From Bromus sterilis (lineage: Eukaryota; Streptophyta; Magnoliopsida; Poales; Poaceae), in NCBI GenBank assembly GCA_950022295.1, contig OX465598.1:183205501-183269500 (forward strand): a stretch of DNA of 64,000 bases. The letters are read 5' to 3'. A program made the translations under genes and the position numbers. Below, one piece after another: positions 1 to 11,313 of the stretch. Every line of letters begins with the position of its first letter. Within the stretch, counting starts at the first letter, position 1. Below the pieces are notes generated by a model. That model was not told the origin of the DNA. It was given only the letters and a program-made list of their open reading frames with translations, and made no database searches.

Positions 1-13
1 GCTTGGGAGCCAT
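1..13 (-). CDS. First codons of a third antisense B3-like ORF (cut by window edge)
   Basis: On the minus strand an ATG at 13-11 is followed by codons for Met-Ala-Pro-Lys, the same start as the B3-like ORFs of T2 (19264) and T3 (54418). The upstream leader (14-77) is rich in CTT/CTC triplets as in the other copies, and a TATA box lies at 85-78. Only four codons are in the window, so whether the ORF is intact cannot be judged. Confidence 0.6.
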
Positions 14-1023
14 GTGAAGAAGAAGAAGAAGAGAACGATGAGAAGAGTGGATGCCAAAGACAGGCAACCACAGGAGGTATTTATAGCGCAATGCAAGGGC
101 AAACCGGGGAAAACACGCAGAAGCCCAGGCGGCGCCATCATTACATCAAAGAAAAAACGGGCCAGGTGTTACGAATTCCAAGACAAGATGCCTTCACACG
201 GTCAGCACTATTTAAAGGACACGTCAAATCTCTCATGTTTCCCATACAAGCCTTGGAAACCCAACAGACACCAGGCAGCATGACGTCCAAACCATCATTA
301 TGACGGGCCAGAAGACGCGACGGATCAAAGAAGCAAGCATCATCATAGGTCACCAAACAGCATGGCAATACATATCACCAAGACATCTCAAGCAGGACAG
401 ATCAAGGTAAAAACAAATTGGAAAGAACAAAAGAATCCAAAGGCTACCTATTTCTTGCTATCCAAAATTTATGATTTTTAAGAAAAATCTCTTACTCCCA
501 TCGGGAGTACCTTTATTCGAGTTTGGGTGCTCCCTCACGCAGGAAGAATGCAAAGATGCGCTCGAGTGATCACTCGCACCAGCAGAAACAACATAGTCTC
601 AGAGTTCGGGTGCTCCCTCACCCTGAAGACAGCAAAGCATTCGAGTGACCACTCGCAAAAGACTCTACAAGTAATCGACAATATGATCTACTCACGCACT
701 CGACGGCTTTCCGAGTGGGCGCTTTCTTGTTTTCCTTGCCTGAGTTCATTACAAGCTCCTCGAGTGACTACTAAATAGTTCACTTGATTGTTTATTCCAA
801 GTGGGTGCATCGCTAACCAGGTTCCGTGCCTCTACAAAAAACAATTATGCCTGGGCTACGACACACTATACACAGATGCCACACAAGCTTATCGTGTAGG
901 TAAGACCCCGCTGCGCAGAACGGCCGGGCCGGGACTTGCCGCAGAGCAATTTCACTCCCGACCTTTTCCATGCGCTCGCATGATAGAAAGAGCCGAGCGG
1001 ATGCGCTCAGGCTATTTTCTTAG
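14..1023 (-). promoter_or_regulatory. Upstream region of the T1 antisense ORF
   Basis: Read on the minus strand this is the 5' flank of the antisense B3-like ORF. A TATAAATA box lies at 85-78, about 65-72 bp before the ATG. Further upstream are the palindromes CGAGTGATCACTCG (564-577) and CGAGTGACCACTCG (about 643-656), the inverted repeat CTCCCATCGGGAG (495-507) and two copies of a GGGTGCTCCCTCA-type repeat (about 525 and 607). The same motifs occur upstream of the T2 and T3 copies. On the element's own strand this is the 3' untranslated region before the polypurine tract. No pol-strand ORF is credible here. Confidence 0.6.
78..85 (-). promoter_or_regulatory. TATA box of the T1 antisense ORF
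   Basis: TATAAATA on the minus strand, 65-72 bp upstream of the antisense start codon at 13. The T2 and T3 copies have the same octamer at an equivalent position. Confidence 0.6.
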
Positions 1024-4000
1024 TGTAACAGCCCAGTTTTCACAAAAATTAAAAAAATTGTTTTTGGTGTGAATTGTTTGATTGTCTGATTTGTTTGCGG
1101 TGTTTGCTTCGCCGAATTAATAATCGATGAATATTTTCCCCCTCCTTCTCGTATCGGATGCGTGACCGACCTTTTTTCCCAAATGGCACACGACCTGTTG
1201 CGGCACCGGGTTTCACCCGAGCACCGTCGCGACTACCGGCACAAGACCAGCCTTCACCATCGGTGCAAAAAACCCCCATTTATATTTAATGGGTTATTTT
1301 ATCGGATGGGTTCGACATCTCCGTTGGGCGCGAAACGATGTAGACGACGTCAGTTCGGTGCAACGAGGGGGTGTTTCGATTTTCGTGCGATTCCGACTTC
1401 GTCGGGTAGGTAACCGGTCGGAGATGCCAGGCATAGTAGCCGGTATACCTCCAGTCGCGTATTTATAAACTGTCGCGCGTGCGCTGATAGCTGGACCCCC
1501 GGATTCCCCTCGTATCTTCGGATTGTAGCCACCCGAAAAACCGGACCCGAAACAGGCCATTTAGAGGCCCGAAACCCCTCCGAAATACCCACCTTCTATA
1601 AATAGCAGTGCTAGCCACCTAAATTGGACAAACCCTAGCCCCTAATCCCTCTCATTCCGTGCCTCCCCTCTCCCTAGCCGCCATATGGAAACCAGGCCAC
1701 CAACCACCTCCTGATCCAGATCGAACGCTCCGGGTTGTCGGATCTGGATCGGACGGCCCGAAGCGCGCCACGTCACCACTCGCATCCCATTCCCCTGCCC
1801 AGCCCGTGGAGCTCCTTGCCCGAGCGCCTCCACGCCCGACCCTGCCGTGCCGGCCGGCGAGCCACCGCAGCACACTCCGGTGAGCTCCCTCCACCGCGGC
1901 TCCCTCCTCTCCTCCTCCTCGCCTCCCCTTACCTCTCTCCCTCTCACAGGTCGCCGGCGGGAGGCCGTAGTCGCCGTTTCCATGACCATGGCGAGGCCGA
2001 GCCAAGCTCGACACCGACCGCCCCTGTACCTCGCCGCCGCGCCCCCAACGCCCTGCACCGGACGGATCCGGTCGCCCTGGCCTCACCTCCTTTGCGCGCC
2101 GGCGCCTCCCCTCGCCGGAGTCCAGCAAGGCCGCCTGCCACCGCCGGTGGTTGAGGACGGGGACGACGTCCCAGACCAGCCACCCGTCCCGTGGCCGCTC
2201 GCCCGCCCCTGCGTGGACCGACCAGGTGGGCCGGCCTGCCAGGCCAACGCAGCCCAAGCCGCCCCCTCCAGGCCTGCTCTGCCTTATGGGCCAAGCCCAC
2301 TAGGTGAGGCTGCCCCTTTTTTTATTTTTTTATTTCTGTTTTTTTTTCTCTGTGCAGTATTTGGGCCGGCCCAGTAGTTTTAGCCCGATAGTTTTTTTTC
2401 TTTTTCTTTTTTCTTTTCTATATTTATTTATTTAGGCAGATTGTATTACTTTTTTTGCGTTGCCCGTAACTTTTTAACCGTAGCTCCGATCGCGACGCGT
2501 AAAACATGAAACTTGCTTAGAATTGTGTCTAGTTTAATAATTTGTGCTCCTTTGCCATGTTTGACTTTGTTTACCTGCTGTTTAACTGTTAATTACAATT
2601 GCCTGCCACTGAAACTGTAACTGCCATAACTTTTTATCCATTGCTCGTATTAAAATGTTTCTTATATGTAACTTGACTAGAATTGCATGTAGATTGTGTT
2701 TATGCTGCTCTTGCTTGCTAATAAAAATAATAAATTATTGTTTAGAGAAAACAGTACCAAATGCAATAATTATCGTGGGGTTTGTAATAGCTGTCATGTA
2801 TAGGTTTTACCCCCCCCCCACTTAAAGTGACTAGATTAGATAGTTTATTTTGCTTCACCTTTTGCCATGTTTGTGTGCTATGCCATGCTTGCTTGAGTTG
2901 CCATGTTAACAACCTTTGTTGATCACCTGTAGCTAAACAACTTGAACCATCGTTAACGTGCGGTATCGTCGTGTGTGACGAATACTCCACTTAACCTGTT
3001 AGTAACCGCTCTCGACGGTAGGTGGGATGTCTCGTGTTGCCTTCTTGTTGATGCTTGCTCGTGTTTTCTTCGTAGTAATAGATGCTTGCTCGTTGATTGC
3101 TATCCAGTGTTTACTGTCTTGTGTTCTTCCGCGGGTACCTCTCGGAGAAGATGCGAGCTTGCGATCGACTACACCTTCGGAACCCGACTTATCAACAGGC
3201 AAGGACTACACATTACTTATGATCCATTCTATTTCAACCAGCGGTTTGCATGCTAGTATAGGTTAGGTTTGATGTTTGATCCTACCACATGTTTACAGCC
3301 TCTTTCAAACCGATACAGCCATGTCCCCTCCCAGCAAACCTTGTACTGCTATGTTGCTATTGCTCGTTGCTCAGCCCCTGCTTAGTATGCATGCTTAGGA
3401 TGCTACGATGTTACCCTATTACTCCTTGCTTTGGGATATCACATTATTATTATTATTGTTGATGATATGATTATTATAATGTTGACTATATTCGACGAAG
3501 GATGGAAGGTCTAGGCTATCCCGCCCCGACGCTTTGTTCCATTCGAGTCACCTAGGATCCGAGTTCCGGGTATTGGTTTTAAAACTGAGCGTGCCTAACC
3601 GCGTGTGGGATTTTATGGGGTCCCCTTTTCTTACCTATCTAGCTTCAAAATTTCTAGAGGTGGCCCAAGCTGATTAACCATTTGAAAACCATGCATATAT
3701 GCCTGTCGGGTAGCTCCTGGCAGACATCCTTTAAAACAACCCGGACCAGTGAGGACTTTGTTTCCCTATTGGTCCACCTTTGACCGGCGAGGGCCCGAGG
3801 CCTCACGTGAGGCGTCTCGGTAACCCAAACCCTGTTGAGACGGAAGAGTCCGATCCGAGAGCGTGACCAGCTTTTGGATTGGTTGTCGACTCCCCGGGGG
3901 CCACGCGGATTTGTTCGTTGTTAGTTAGAGGGACCTGTCGTTTCGAATCTCTTGGAACTAAATCATAAAATGGTTGCCTGTGATGGGTAGCAACTGAGAG

Positions 4001-4857
4001 TGATGGGCGTGCGTGCGGAGCCTCGTAATGGGCAGTTGGTACACCCCTGCAGGGTTAAATCTTTTCGAGAAGCCGTGTCCACGGTTATGGATGACTTGAG
4101 ACCTACTCCTTGTTCATAGACAACAAAAACTGAGATAATCTTAATATAACTTGATCAACGTGTGTGTGCCTTGACTGCTTCTTCTTCGTCGGGATGCGAA
4201 GAGGAGGACAAGGATAGGATAGGTGTTATGTTTGCGTAGTAGGTGGATAGCAGACTTGTTGGAGGCGATTCCTCATCGAATGCTTGGCTTCTTATCTTAC
4301 TCTCTAGATCGTTAGCCACTTCATAAATGCTAGTGCGGCAGCAACCTCACCACTTACCCCATCCTTACCGTAAACTACTAGTTGTCCTAGAATGACGAGT
4401 GATGAAGTCCTTGCTGGGTCATATGAACACTACAGTTGGATGCTGAGTACTTCTGTACTCATGATACTACCCCCAAACTCTTTTCAGGGTTCTTGACCGA
4501 CAACAGGTACGGTGATCAATGTTTCGCGTGGAGACTCGACGACGTCTAGTTAGGCGGATCCCGACGGAGGGCCTGGACCCGTGTGGTTATGGGGATCGAT
4601 GTTTTTCTCTTTGCCACTAGGCATTTGATTGTAGTCTGTACTCAGACATGTATCTTCCGTTGTTGTATTGTATTGAGGAAGTTGTATGACGCTTGTATGA
4701 GATGTTGTATCCTTGTATCTGTAATGTTGTGATATCATGTTGGAAATCCGGGGCATATGGCAATGTCATATGTCGCGGTGGGACCGATATGTGCTTCGTC
4801 CCCGGATCTGGATGGAAACATCTAGATCTGGAACAGTACCGCATATCGGGCCTTACA
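1024..4857 (+). mobile_element. L4-a: about 3.8 kb solo-LTR-like unit
   Basis: The unit begins TGTAACAGCCC and ends GGGCCTTACA, and is flanked by the perfect 5-bp duplication CTTAG (1019-1023 and 4858-4862). It lies inside T1, whose sequence reads through the join. The termini form a short imperfect inverted repeat (TGTAACAGCCC against TGTAAGGCCC), as LTR ends do. A TATA box at 1597-1604 is followed by a GC-rich tract (1650-2300) and a long A/T-rich noncoding part. No coding domain is recognisable. Two more copies (L4-b, L4-c) share both ends, so this is a defined unit. The simplest reading is a solo LTR of a retrotransposon with LTRs near 4 kb, as in barley LARD-type elements. The family is not assigned. 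Confidence 0.8.
1597..1604 (+). promoter_or_regulatory. TATA box in L4-a
   Basis: TATAAATA about 570 bp from the 5' end of the unit, followed by a CCTAGCC-rich leader, as expected for an LTR core promoter. L4-b and L4-c have TATATAAAG in the corresponding place on the minus strand. Confidence 0.5.
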
Positions 4858-5148
4858 CTTAGACTGGCAGCAATTGATCCTATAAGACATGCAGCGGCAC
4901 GACTTTGCTTGACACCGGTCGTTCCAAGTTCATGTCGAGGGACGTGAGCTTGATTGGGCTAATGCGGTATTCGCCACTAGCGCAATTCACCAAGGCTCGA
5001 CCAGTCGACTCCTTGGGCCCTTTCAGCTTAGCAATCCCTCGAAACAGGTATTGCCATGGCTCAAAACTGCCAGCGACCCGCGGCGGTGCCGCGCCTACAA
5101 AGCGTTGACGAATTCAAGTCCCTGCGCGACTCTTCGAGTCCCCCAGGC

Positions 5149-5161
5149 ACTCGGGGGCTAC
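5149..5161 (+). promoter_or_regulatory. Polypurine tract of T1
   Basis: ACTCGGGGGCTAC directly precedes the LTR start TGACGAGG. The same core precedes the 3' LTRs of T2 and T3 and recurs in every unit of their tandem arrays. In LTR elements this position primes plus-strand DNA synthesis. Confidence 0.6.
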
Positions 5162-5608
5162 TGACGAGGGGGTGACCCCACGACTCCTACGTATGAGGCT
5201 ACCCGGTGCGTATGAAGACAGAAGGCCCGCAGAGAAGCCACGACAGGCCCACGACTGGCCCAACCAGGCACCAACGTAGGAGTCCGCGACTAGTATGGAA
5301 GGCATGACTTGGCGTACAAGGCAAGACTAGAACTAGGAAACTATCTTTCTAACCTAGTACGGACTCCCCGAGACCTAGCCAAGTATATAAAGGCTGGGAG
5401 GAGAGACGTCCAGAGGAATCCAACACACATCTACTCTCCTGATCTTGCGAGAACTCGCCTTGGCCTCCCCTGTAATCGCCCCCTCATGCAATAATATCGA
5501 GCGGGAAGAGCTTCTCCTGTTAGCCGACGAGTATCGTCCAACCTGTGCCTTCTCTATGACTAACCCAGGGTCCCTGACCATGGGATTTGCCGGGGTTGAT
5601 CCCTGTCA
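5162..5608 (+). repeat. T1 3' LTR (447 bp)
   Basis: Starts TGACGAGGGGG and ends TGATCCCTGTCA. It is the reverse complement of the T2 and T3 LTRs with scattered differences. A TATATAAA box lies at 5384-5391. The LTR runs straight into the GP1 internal sequence, and an ORF crosses the join. The partner LTR is left of the window, so the target duplication (expected to be GAAGG, 5609-5613) cannot be checked. Confidence 0.85.
5384..5391 (+). promoter_or_regulatory. TATA box of T1 LTR
   Basis: TATATAAA in the middle of the LTR, 165-172 bp upstream of the first ATG (5556) of the ORF that crosses from the LTR into GP1. It is the natural promoter for read-out transcription into GP1. Confidence 0.55.
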
Positions 5609-6551
5609 GAAGGCCACTCCTATTAATGCTATCGAATTACAAATCAATGAAAATATTAGGATGATGGCTAAACTTAAAGAAAAATGGGCTAGAGAAAGAG
5701 AGGAAGAGGATAGAATTAAGAGATTTCCTACACACCACACAGTTGCCACTATCCAAATTGTTGAGGATACCGAAACTATTAGGACCCAATGCACTCCTGG
5801 TCCCATTGGACCTATTAATGGTGATGCTAGTACCTCAACCGTAGAAGAAGAAACTCCTATGAACATAGAGGGTTTTAAACAAGTGAGCCAAGATGACACT
5901 ACTACCACCTTTGATAGTAGTGATATTGATTTCGATAGTTGCACCCTCTCCGAAGTTATTAGCTTGCTACACAAAATGTCTAGAGACCCCCACACTAGCA
6001 CACTTAATCTTGCCTTCACAGAGCATATCACAAATGCTCTCATCAAAGCTAGGGAGGAGAAGCTTAGGATAGAAGCCTCCATACCTCGGAATCTAGATGA
6101 TGGTTGGGACCCTATGATAAAAATTAAATTGAATAACTTCTCTTTCTATGCTTTATGTGACGTTGGAGCTAGTACCTCCGTCATGCCCAGAAGAATGTAT
6201 GATATGTTTGAATTGAAACCTTTTGATTCTTGTTCTTTTGGTGTTCATCTTGTTGATTCTTCCATAAAGAAACCTTTGGGGAAGATCGACGATGTTCTTA
6301 TCATTGTCAATGACAACTATGTTCCCGTTGATTTTATTATTATGGATATAGAGTGTGAAACTTTATGTCCAATTATTTTGGGACGTCCTTTTCTTCGCAC
6401 TGTTGGTGCCGTTATTGACATGAAAGAGGGGAACATAAAATTTCAATTCCCTCTCAAAAAGGGGATGGAACACTTCCCAATAAATAAAATCAAGTTACCA
6501 TTTGAGTCCGTTACACGGTCTACCTATTCTCTTTCTCTTGATAAAACTTGA
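5556..6551 (+). CDS. Chimeric ORF: T1 LTR leader fused to GP1 gag-protease
   Basis: The reading frame is open from 5445, and its first ATG is at 5556 inside the T1 LTR. It crosses the join at 5608/5609 and continues to a TGA at 6549-6551, giving 331 aa. The GP1 part has an acidic/charged gag-like segment, then an aspartic-protease-like domain with the active-site region CDVGASTSVMP, a flap-side VDFIIMD segment and the C-terminal motif ILGRPFL. The usual D-S/T-G triad reads D-V-G, as in other plant gag-protease elements where the domain may be only structural. The N-terminal gag part of GP1 was lost to the T1 insertion. It could yield a short chimeric protein from the T1 LTR promoter, but expression is inference. 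Most likely it is a broken element gene that is open by chance. Confidence 0.6.
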   Translation: MTNPGSLTMGFAGVDPCQKATPINAIELQINENIRMMAKLKEKWAREREEEDRIKRFPTHHTVATIQIVEDTETIRTQCTPGPIGPINGDASTSTVEEETPMNIEGFKQVSQDDTTTTFDSSDIDFDSCTLSEVISLLHKMSRDPHTSTLNLAFTEHITNALIKAREEKLRIEASIPRNLDDGWDPMIKIKLNNFSFYALCDVGASTSVMPRRMYDMFELKPFDSCSFGVHLVDSSIKKPLGKIDDVLIIVNDNYVPVDFIIMDIECETLCPIILGRPFLRTVGAVIDMKEGNIKFQFPLKKGMEHFPINKIKLPFESVTRSTYSLSLDKT

Positions 6552-8491
6552 TTCTTCTTTTGCATTATGCCTAGCTTAAAGGCGTAAAAGAAAGCGCTTG
6601 TTGGGAGGCACCCCAAGATGTTTTTACTTCTGTTCTTAGTGGTCTTGATGATTGTTACTACCGTAGCAACATCATTGTATCTTTATTTTCAAGCTTTGTG
6701 CCAAGTTATAGCCTCTTATGATAAGGGAAGCAAAAGTTGTGACATGTTGTCCAGAAAATAGACTCTGTCTGCTTGACGGAAAAAATCGGAACAAATCACC
6801 AGTTCATCTTTCTCTCTGGGAGAGAAACACGCTCCACTCCAATATAGAACACATCATAGGATTTTTTTCATGCTTATCTTGTTGCTGTTGTGTGGTCTTT
6901 ATCTTTTCGTAGCTACTTCCATGTTTAGTTTTAGTCTTAGTTTGTATTTAGCAAGAGCCTTGGCTTTTGTTTAGTTTGTTGCTGGAACTCTCTTTAGTTT
7001 TCATGTTTATCTTGTTAAGAGAGTTGGTTGTTGCATTGAGTTGTGTCTTGTCTTGAAAGTAGGTAATTGAGGTTGCTATTTAATTTTAGTAGTAGCTTGC
7101 ATAGTTTTGAGGTATTGATGTGAGTAATGTTTGAACTTTTGGTGTCAAGAGCTCTAGCCTATTAGTGATAGGTGTCGTATTTTGGGCAATCTGTGTTTAT
7201 TTTCAAAACCTACAAAACTAGTTGAGAACTCGAGCTACTAGATGGATCACTAATCTTTGGAGGGATCGGATATTAGAGTACACTCACGTACCATGAGTCG
7301 AGGATGCGCAAGGATAACCAAACCTCCATACACTCCTCCTCGGGGTACTTGTCTCTTTGTGAACCTCCTTAATAGATTGAGAGTTACCGATAATAAGTGC
7401 ATGGGTTCTTCGGACTAATGTAAGTATTGAAAGTCGACATTTCAACCTGCTCATATTTGCTAGCCTTTCCCGTGCCGTGCATTTCATTCTTCTCACTCCG
7501 AGAGTTGGCGTCCACCTTCGCCGGTACATCCAAACCCTTGGCATGATCCGCTCTGTCATCATAAACCTCCTTATATCTTTCCTCAAAACAGCAACCATAC
7601 CTACCTACAAAGGCATTTCCATAGCCTTTCCGAGATATATTGCCATGCAACATCCACCTCTTCATGACTTGATCTTCATGTCATACATGTTACTGCTACA
7701 CTGGCAGCGGCATACATTGCATACATCATGATAGCTACATCTTCTTTATGCTTTGAGTACCTTGTAAAGTGTGAAAGATCTTCTATAACCTCTTGTAAAT
7801 TAGAGTGTTTCCCTTAAGTGAGGAAAAGATCCCAAAGTGGACAAAATAAAAGATCCCAAAGAGGACAAACTAGAGTTAAATAGAAAAAGCCATTGAGGCC
7901 ACCAAAACAAAATAGAAAAAAGAAAAAATAAATAAAAAGAGAGAAAGGGGCAACACTACTATACTTTTGAAAGATCCACACTAGTACTCCCTCTCATCCT
8001 TTTTGTCTTCCTCCTCCACCATATTTCTCTCTTTGCCATCCTAAGTATCAACTTTCGTGCTTACGCTCATCCATTGCATGAGTGCTCAAAATATCGAAAA
8101 CGAGTGGACCAAATTGACTTGTACATGGCTAGTGGTCTGGGGACGAGTCAAGATAAGATTCCAAAGAATACCAAGTGTGAAACTTTAGTAGATTGAGTTC
8201 TCAACAACAAAAATACTTTTTCTCGTATTCCATATCCCCCTTCTTGCATGCAAACACCATTTGGAGATATTCGAGTCACGGACAGCGAGAGCTCTTGCAC
8301 CTAATGTTCCTTCATTGCTTGTTTCAATGCTAATATATACTCTTGCATGTTATGACTTGAATTGAATCACAAACTTTGATTGCTTTACTTTTCAAATTTC
8401 TTATATGGTTGCTAGCATGTCACCACAGAAATTATGCTTGTTATCATTATTTACCTACTCGAGGACGAGCAGGAATTATGCTTGGGGATGT
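6552..8491 (+). other. GP1 3' noncoding region
   Basis: This stretch of 1.9 kb between the protease stop and the 3' LTR has no credible coding sequence and parallels 24925-27614 of GP3. Just after the stop are two short inverted repeats: GCCT...AGGC (about 6569-6583) and TTGGG-AGGCAC-CCCAA (6601-6616). The polypurine-like GCTTGGGGATG lies directly before the LTR. Conserved A/T-rich text and a CTCGAGGACGAGCAGG motif near 8458 recur in GP3. Confidence 0.6.
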
Positions 8492-10827
8492 TGATACGTC
8501 CCAAACGTATCTATAATTTCTTCTTGCTCGATGCATGTTTTGTGTGATATTGCTATGATCTAGAACACTTTCATACACTTTTGATCATATTTGTACTAAC
8601 CTAGCTCAGTGCACCCCAGTGCCAGTTTCTGTTTTCTGCTGTTTTTCTATTTCAGTTTTCCCCTGTATTAAAAGTGCTCCAAAAATCCGGGAAAAATCAG
8701 ATAAAAAATCAGCGCAACGGAAGCTTCCAGAGTCCCGAAGGAGGGTCGGGGGGCCACCACCAGGTGACCAGGCGGCCACCTCGCGTGGCCTAGGGTGTAA
8801 GGCCCGATATGCGGTATTGTTCCAGATCTAGATGTTTCCATCCAAATCCGGGGACGAAGCACATATCGGTCCCACAACGACATATGACACTGCCATGTGC
8901 CCCGGATTTCCAACACGATATCGCAACATTACAGCTACATGGATACAACATCTCATACAATCGTCATACAATTTCCTTAAATATATTACATCAGCGCAAG
9001 ATACATGTCTGAGTACAGACTACAAGCAAATGCCTAGTGGCAAAGGTAAAACACACCATTCCCGAAACCACAGGGTCCAGGCTCTCCGCCGGGGATCCGC
9101 CTAACTATTCGTCGTCGAGTCTCCACGAAGGCGTCAAGAAGAAGAGTCGAGGTAGTAATCAACTGCAGCGGCCAATCAGGAAAAACATAAAAGGGGAAAG
9201 AGATTTGAAACGACAAGCCCCTCTAGCTAACAACGAACAAATCTGGGTGGCCCCCGGGGAGTCGACACTCAATCCATTAGCCGGCCACGCTCTCGGATAG
9301 GACTCTTTCGTCAGGCTAAGGTCGAGGTAACTGATCCCCTCACATGTGGGCAGCCCCTAGCTCACCAGTGTGGACCAACAGAGAAACCATGTCTCCGCTG
9401 GCCCAAGTTATTTTAAAGGATATCTGCTAGGAGCGACCCGACAGACATATATGCATGGTTTCAAATGGTAAATCAGCTTGGGCCACCACTAGAAATATTT
9501 GAAGCTAGGTAGGTAAGAAAAGGGGACCCCATAAAATCCCACACTCGGTTAGGCACGCTCAGTCTTAAAACCAATACCCGGAACTCAGATCCTAGGTGAC
9601 TCGAATGGAAAAAAGCGTCGGGGCAGGATATCCTAGACCTTCCATCCTTCGTCGAGTATAGTCAACATTATAATAATCATATCATCTACAATTATATAAT
9701 AATGTGATAGCCCAATCCAAGGAGTAACAGGAGTAATATACTAAGCAGTGGCTGAGCAGCGAGCAATAGTAACATAGCCGAACAGGGTTTGTTGGGATGA
9801 GGAGGACATGGCAGTTTGGGTTTATTGAGAGGCATGAATATAAAGTGGTAGGATCAAGCAATCGTTCTATCCTACACCTAGGAGCGAGTGAGCTGAAAGT
9901 TATAAGCATGATATATGCTCCCCCTTACCTGATGAGAAGACGAAGTAGTAGGTGTAGACGATCGTAAGCTCGCATCATCTCCGAGAGGTACCCGCGGAAG
10001 CACACAAGAAGGAAACACTGGAAAAGGCAATCAACGAGCAAGCATCTATTACTACGAATCAATCACGAGCAAGCATCGACAATAAGTCAACACGAGACAA
10101 CGCACGACGGCATCACATCTATCGTCGAGAGCGGTTACTAACAGGTTAAGTGGAGTATTCGTCACACACGACGATACCGCACATTTAGAAAGGTTCAAGT
10201 TGTTTAGCTACACAACATGAGCAAAGGTTATTAACATGGCATCTCAGTCAAGCATGGCATATCACACCAACATGACAAGGGGTGAAACATAAGATAAACT
10301 ATCTATGCTAGTCAATTTAACTGAGGCCCAACCTAACCATGGCATAACACTATGGGCCCAATGGCGATTTAAAGCATTTGGTACTGTTCTGCCCTAACCC
10401 ATATTTTAGGTTGGTTAAAAACAACAAAAAATAGCATAAACACAAATTACCTGAAATTCTAATCAAGTTACATATAAACAACACTCCAAACGGAGTTACG
10501 GTTAAAAAGATACAAGCAAAACAAGTTACGGGCACAATCTGCCAATATCAGGTAGAACACTTTAGAGCAACAAATAAGCAAGCAAAAGGTTGTAAACATG
10601 CACAAAAATGATATGAAACTAAAGTATACATGGAAGGCATGTCATGGCAAAAGGAATCATGCAAATAGGCATCATGGTTCACTAGTTATAAGCAACACAA
10701 AAAGCTATAAAACATTACTGGTCAAGGACTTAGTGAAAATCAGAAAAACAGGGCAGAAACTGTTATTTTCATGCTGTATAAACAGGGGTAAAACTATATG
10801 CAAAAGTGCAGCAACATGACATAGCAA

Positions 10828-11313
10828 CAATGTTCGGGATATCGCTTCTCGTTACCGTATCGATCGACCCACGATAAGAGATAAATCGGCTTATCGGCCG
10901 ATTTATCGATTTTATCGGTCGACTATTAATTGTCATGTTTTTTTAAATCTTAGGATTTCCTAATCAAAATAATAAAAAATATGCTATATTATACACATAA
11001 AAATATTGGAAAGAAATATTAACTTGAAGTTTTGTATCCGAGCTAGCTTTGACTATATACATATATATATATATATATTATTTTCAATAATACTGAAATT
11101 TTTAAAGATGGATATCATTAATCCCATGTTTTAGCATTGAAAAATCGGAATATCGGTCGAAAAATCGGAATATCAGCCGAAAAATCGCTTGTTGGACCGA
11201 TAAATCGACCAAAACGATAAACATGGACGATAAGCGTTTATCTTATCGGTGACACCCCGATAAGCGATAAATCGGGGGATAAATCGGCTTATCGGCCGAT
11301 ATTTTGAACAATG
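10828..11313. mobile_element. hAT-like non-autonomous DNA element (486 bp)
   Basis: Flanked by the perfect 8-bp duplication CATAGCAA (10820-10827, 11314-11321), which is absent as an insertion from the corresponding part of L4-c. The ends form an imperfect inverted repeat, CAATGTTCGGGATATCG against CATTGTTCAAAATATCG. The subterminal parts are packed with ATCGGC/ATAAATCG motifs in both orientations, the usual layout of hAT transposase-binding repeats. The centre is A/T-rich with a TA dinucleotide run near 11055-11078. It has no coding capacity, so it needs a transposase in trans. An 8-bp duplication with C/G termini favours hAT over Mutator or CACTA. Confidence 0.75.

Larger units (their letters stand above)
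1..5608 (+). mobile_element. T1: 3' part of Tat-lineage Gypsy retrotransposon (partial)
   Basis: The stretch 1-1023 plus 4858-5608 is the 3' end of an LTR retrotransposon in + orientation. Its left part lies outside the window. It matches, in reverse complement, the 3' regions of T2 (18009-19280) and T3 (53182-54430), including the start of the antisense B3-like ORF at the left edge. The join 1023/4858 is interrupted by L4-a with CTTAG on both sides. It ends in a 447 bp LTR (5162-5608), after which the GP1 internal sequence resumes, so T1 inserted into GP1. No pol sequence of T1 is visible. Family membership is inferred by eye from similarity to T2 and T3. Confidence 0.8.

Noticed and set aside
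1642..2377. Several long overlapping ORFs in the GC-rich part of L4-a, up to 201 codons on both strands
   Set aside because: High GC suppresses stop codons in all frames. The proteins are low-complexity Arg/Pro/Ala-rich, and the corresponding tracts in L4-b and L4-c do not keep the same frames.
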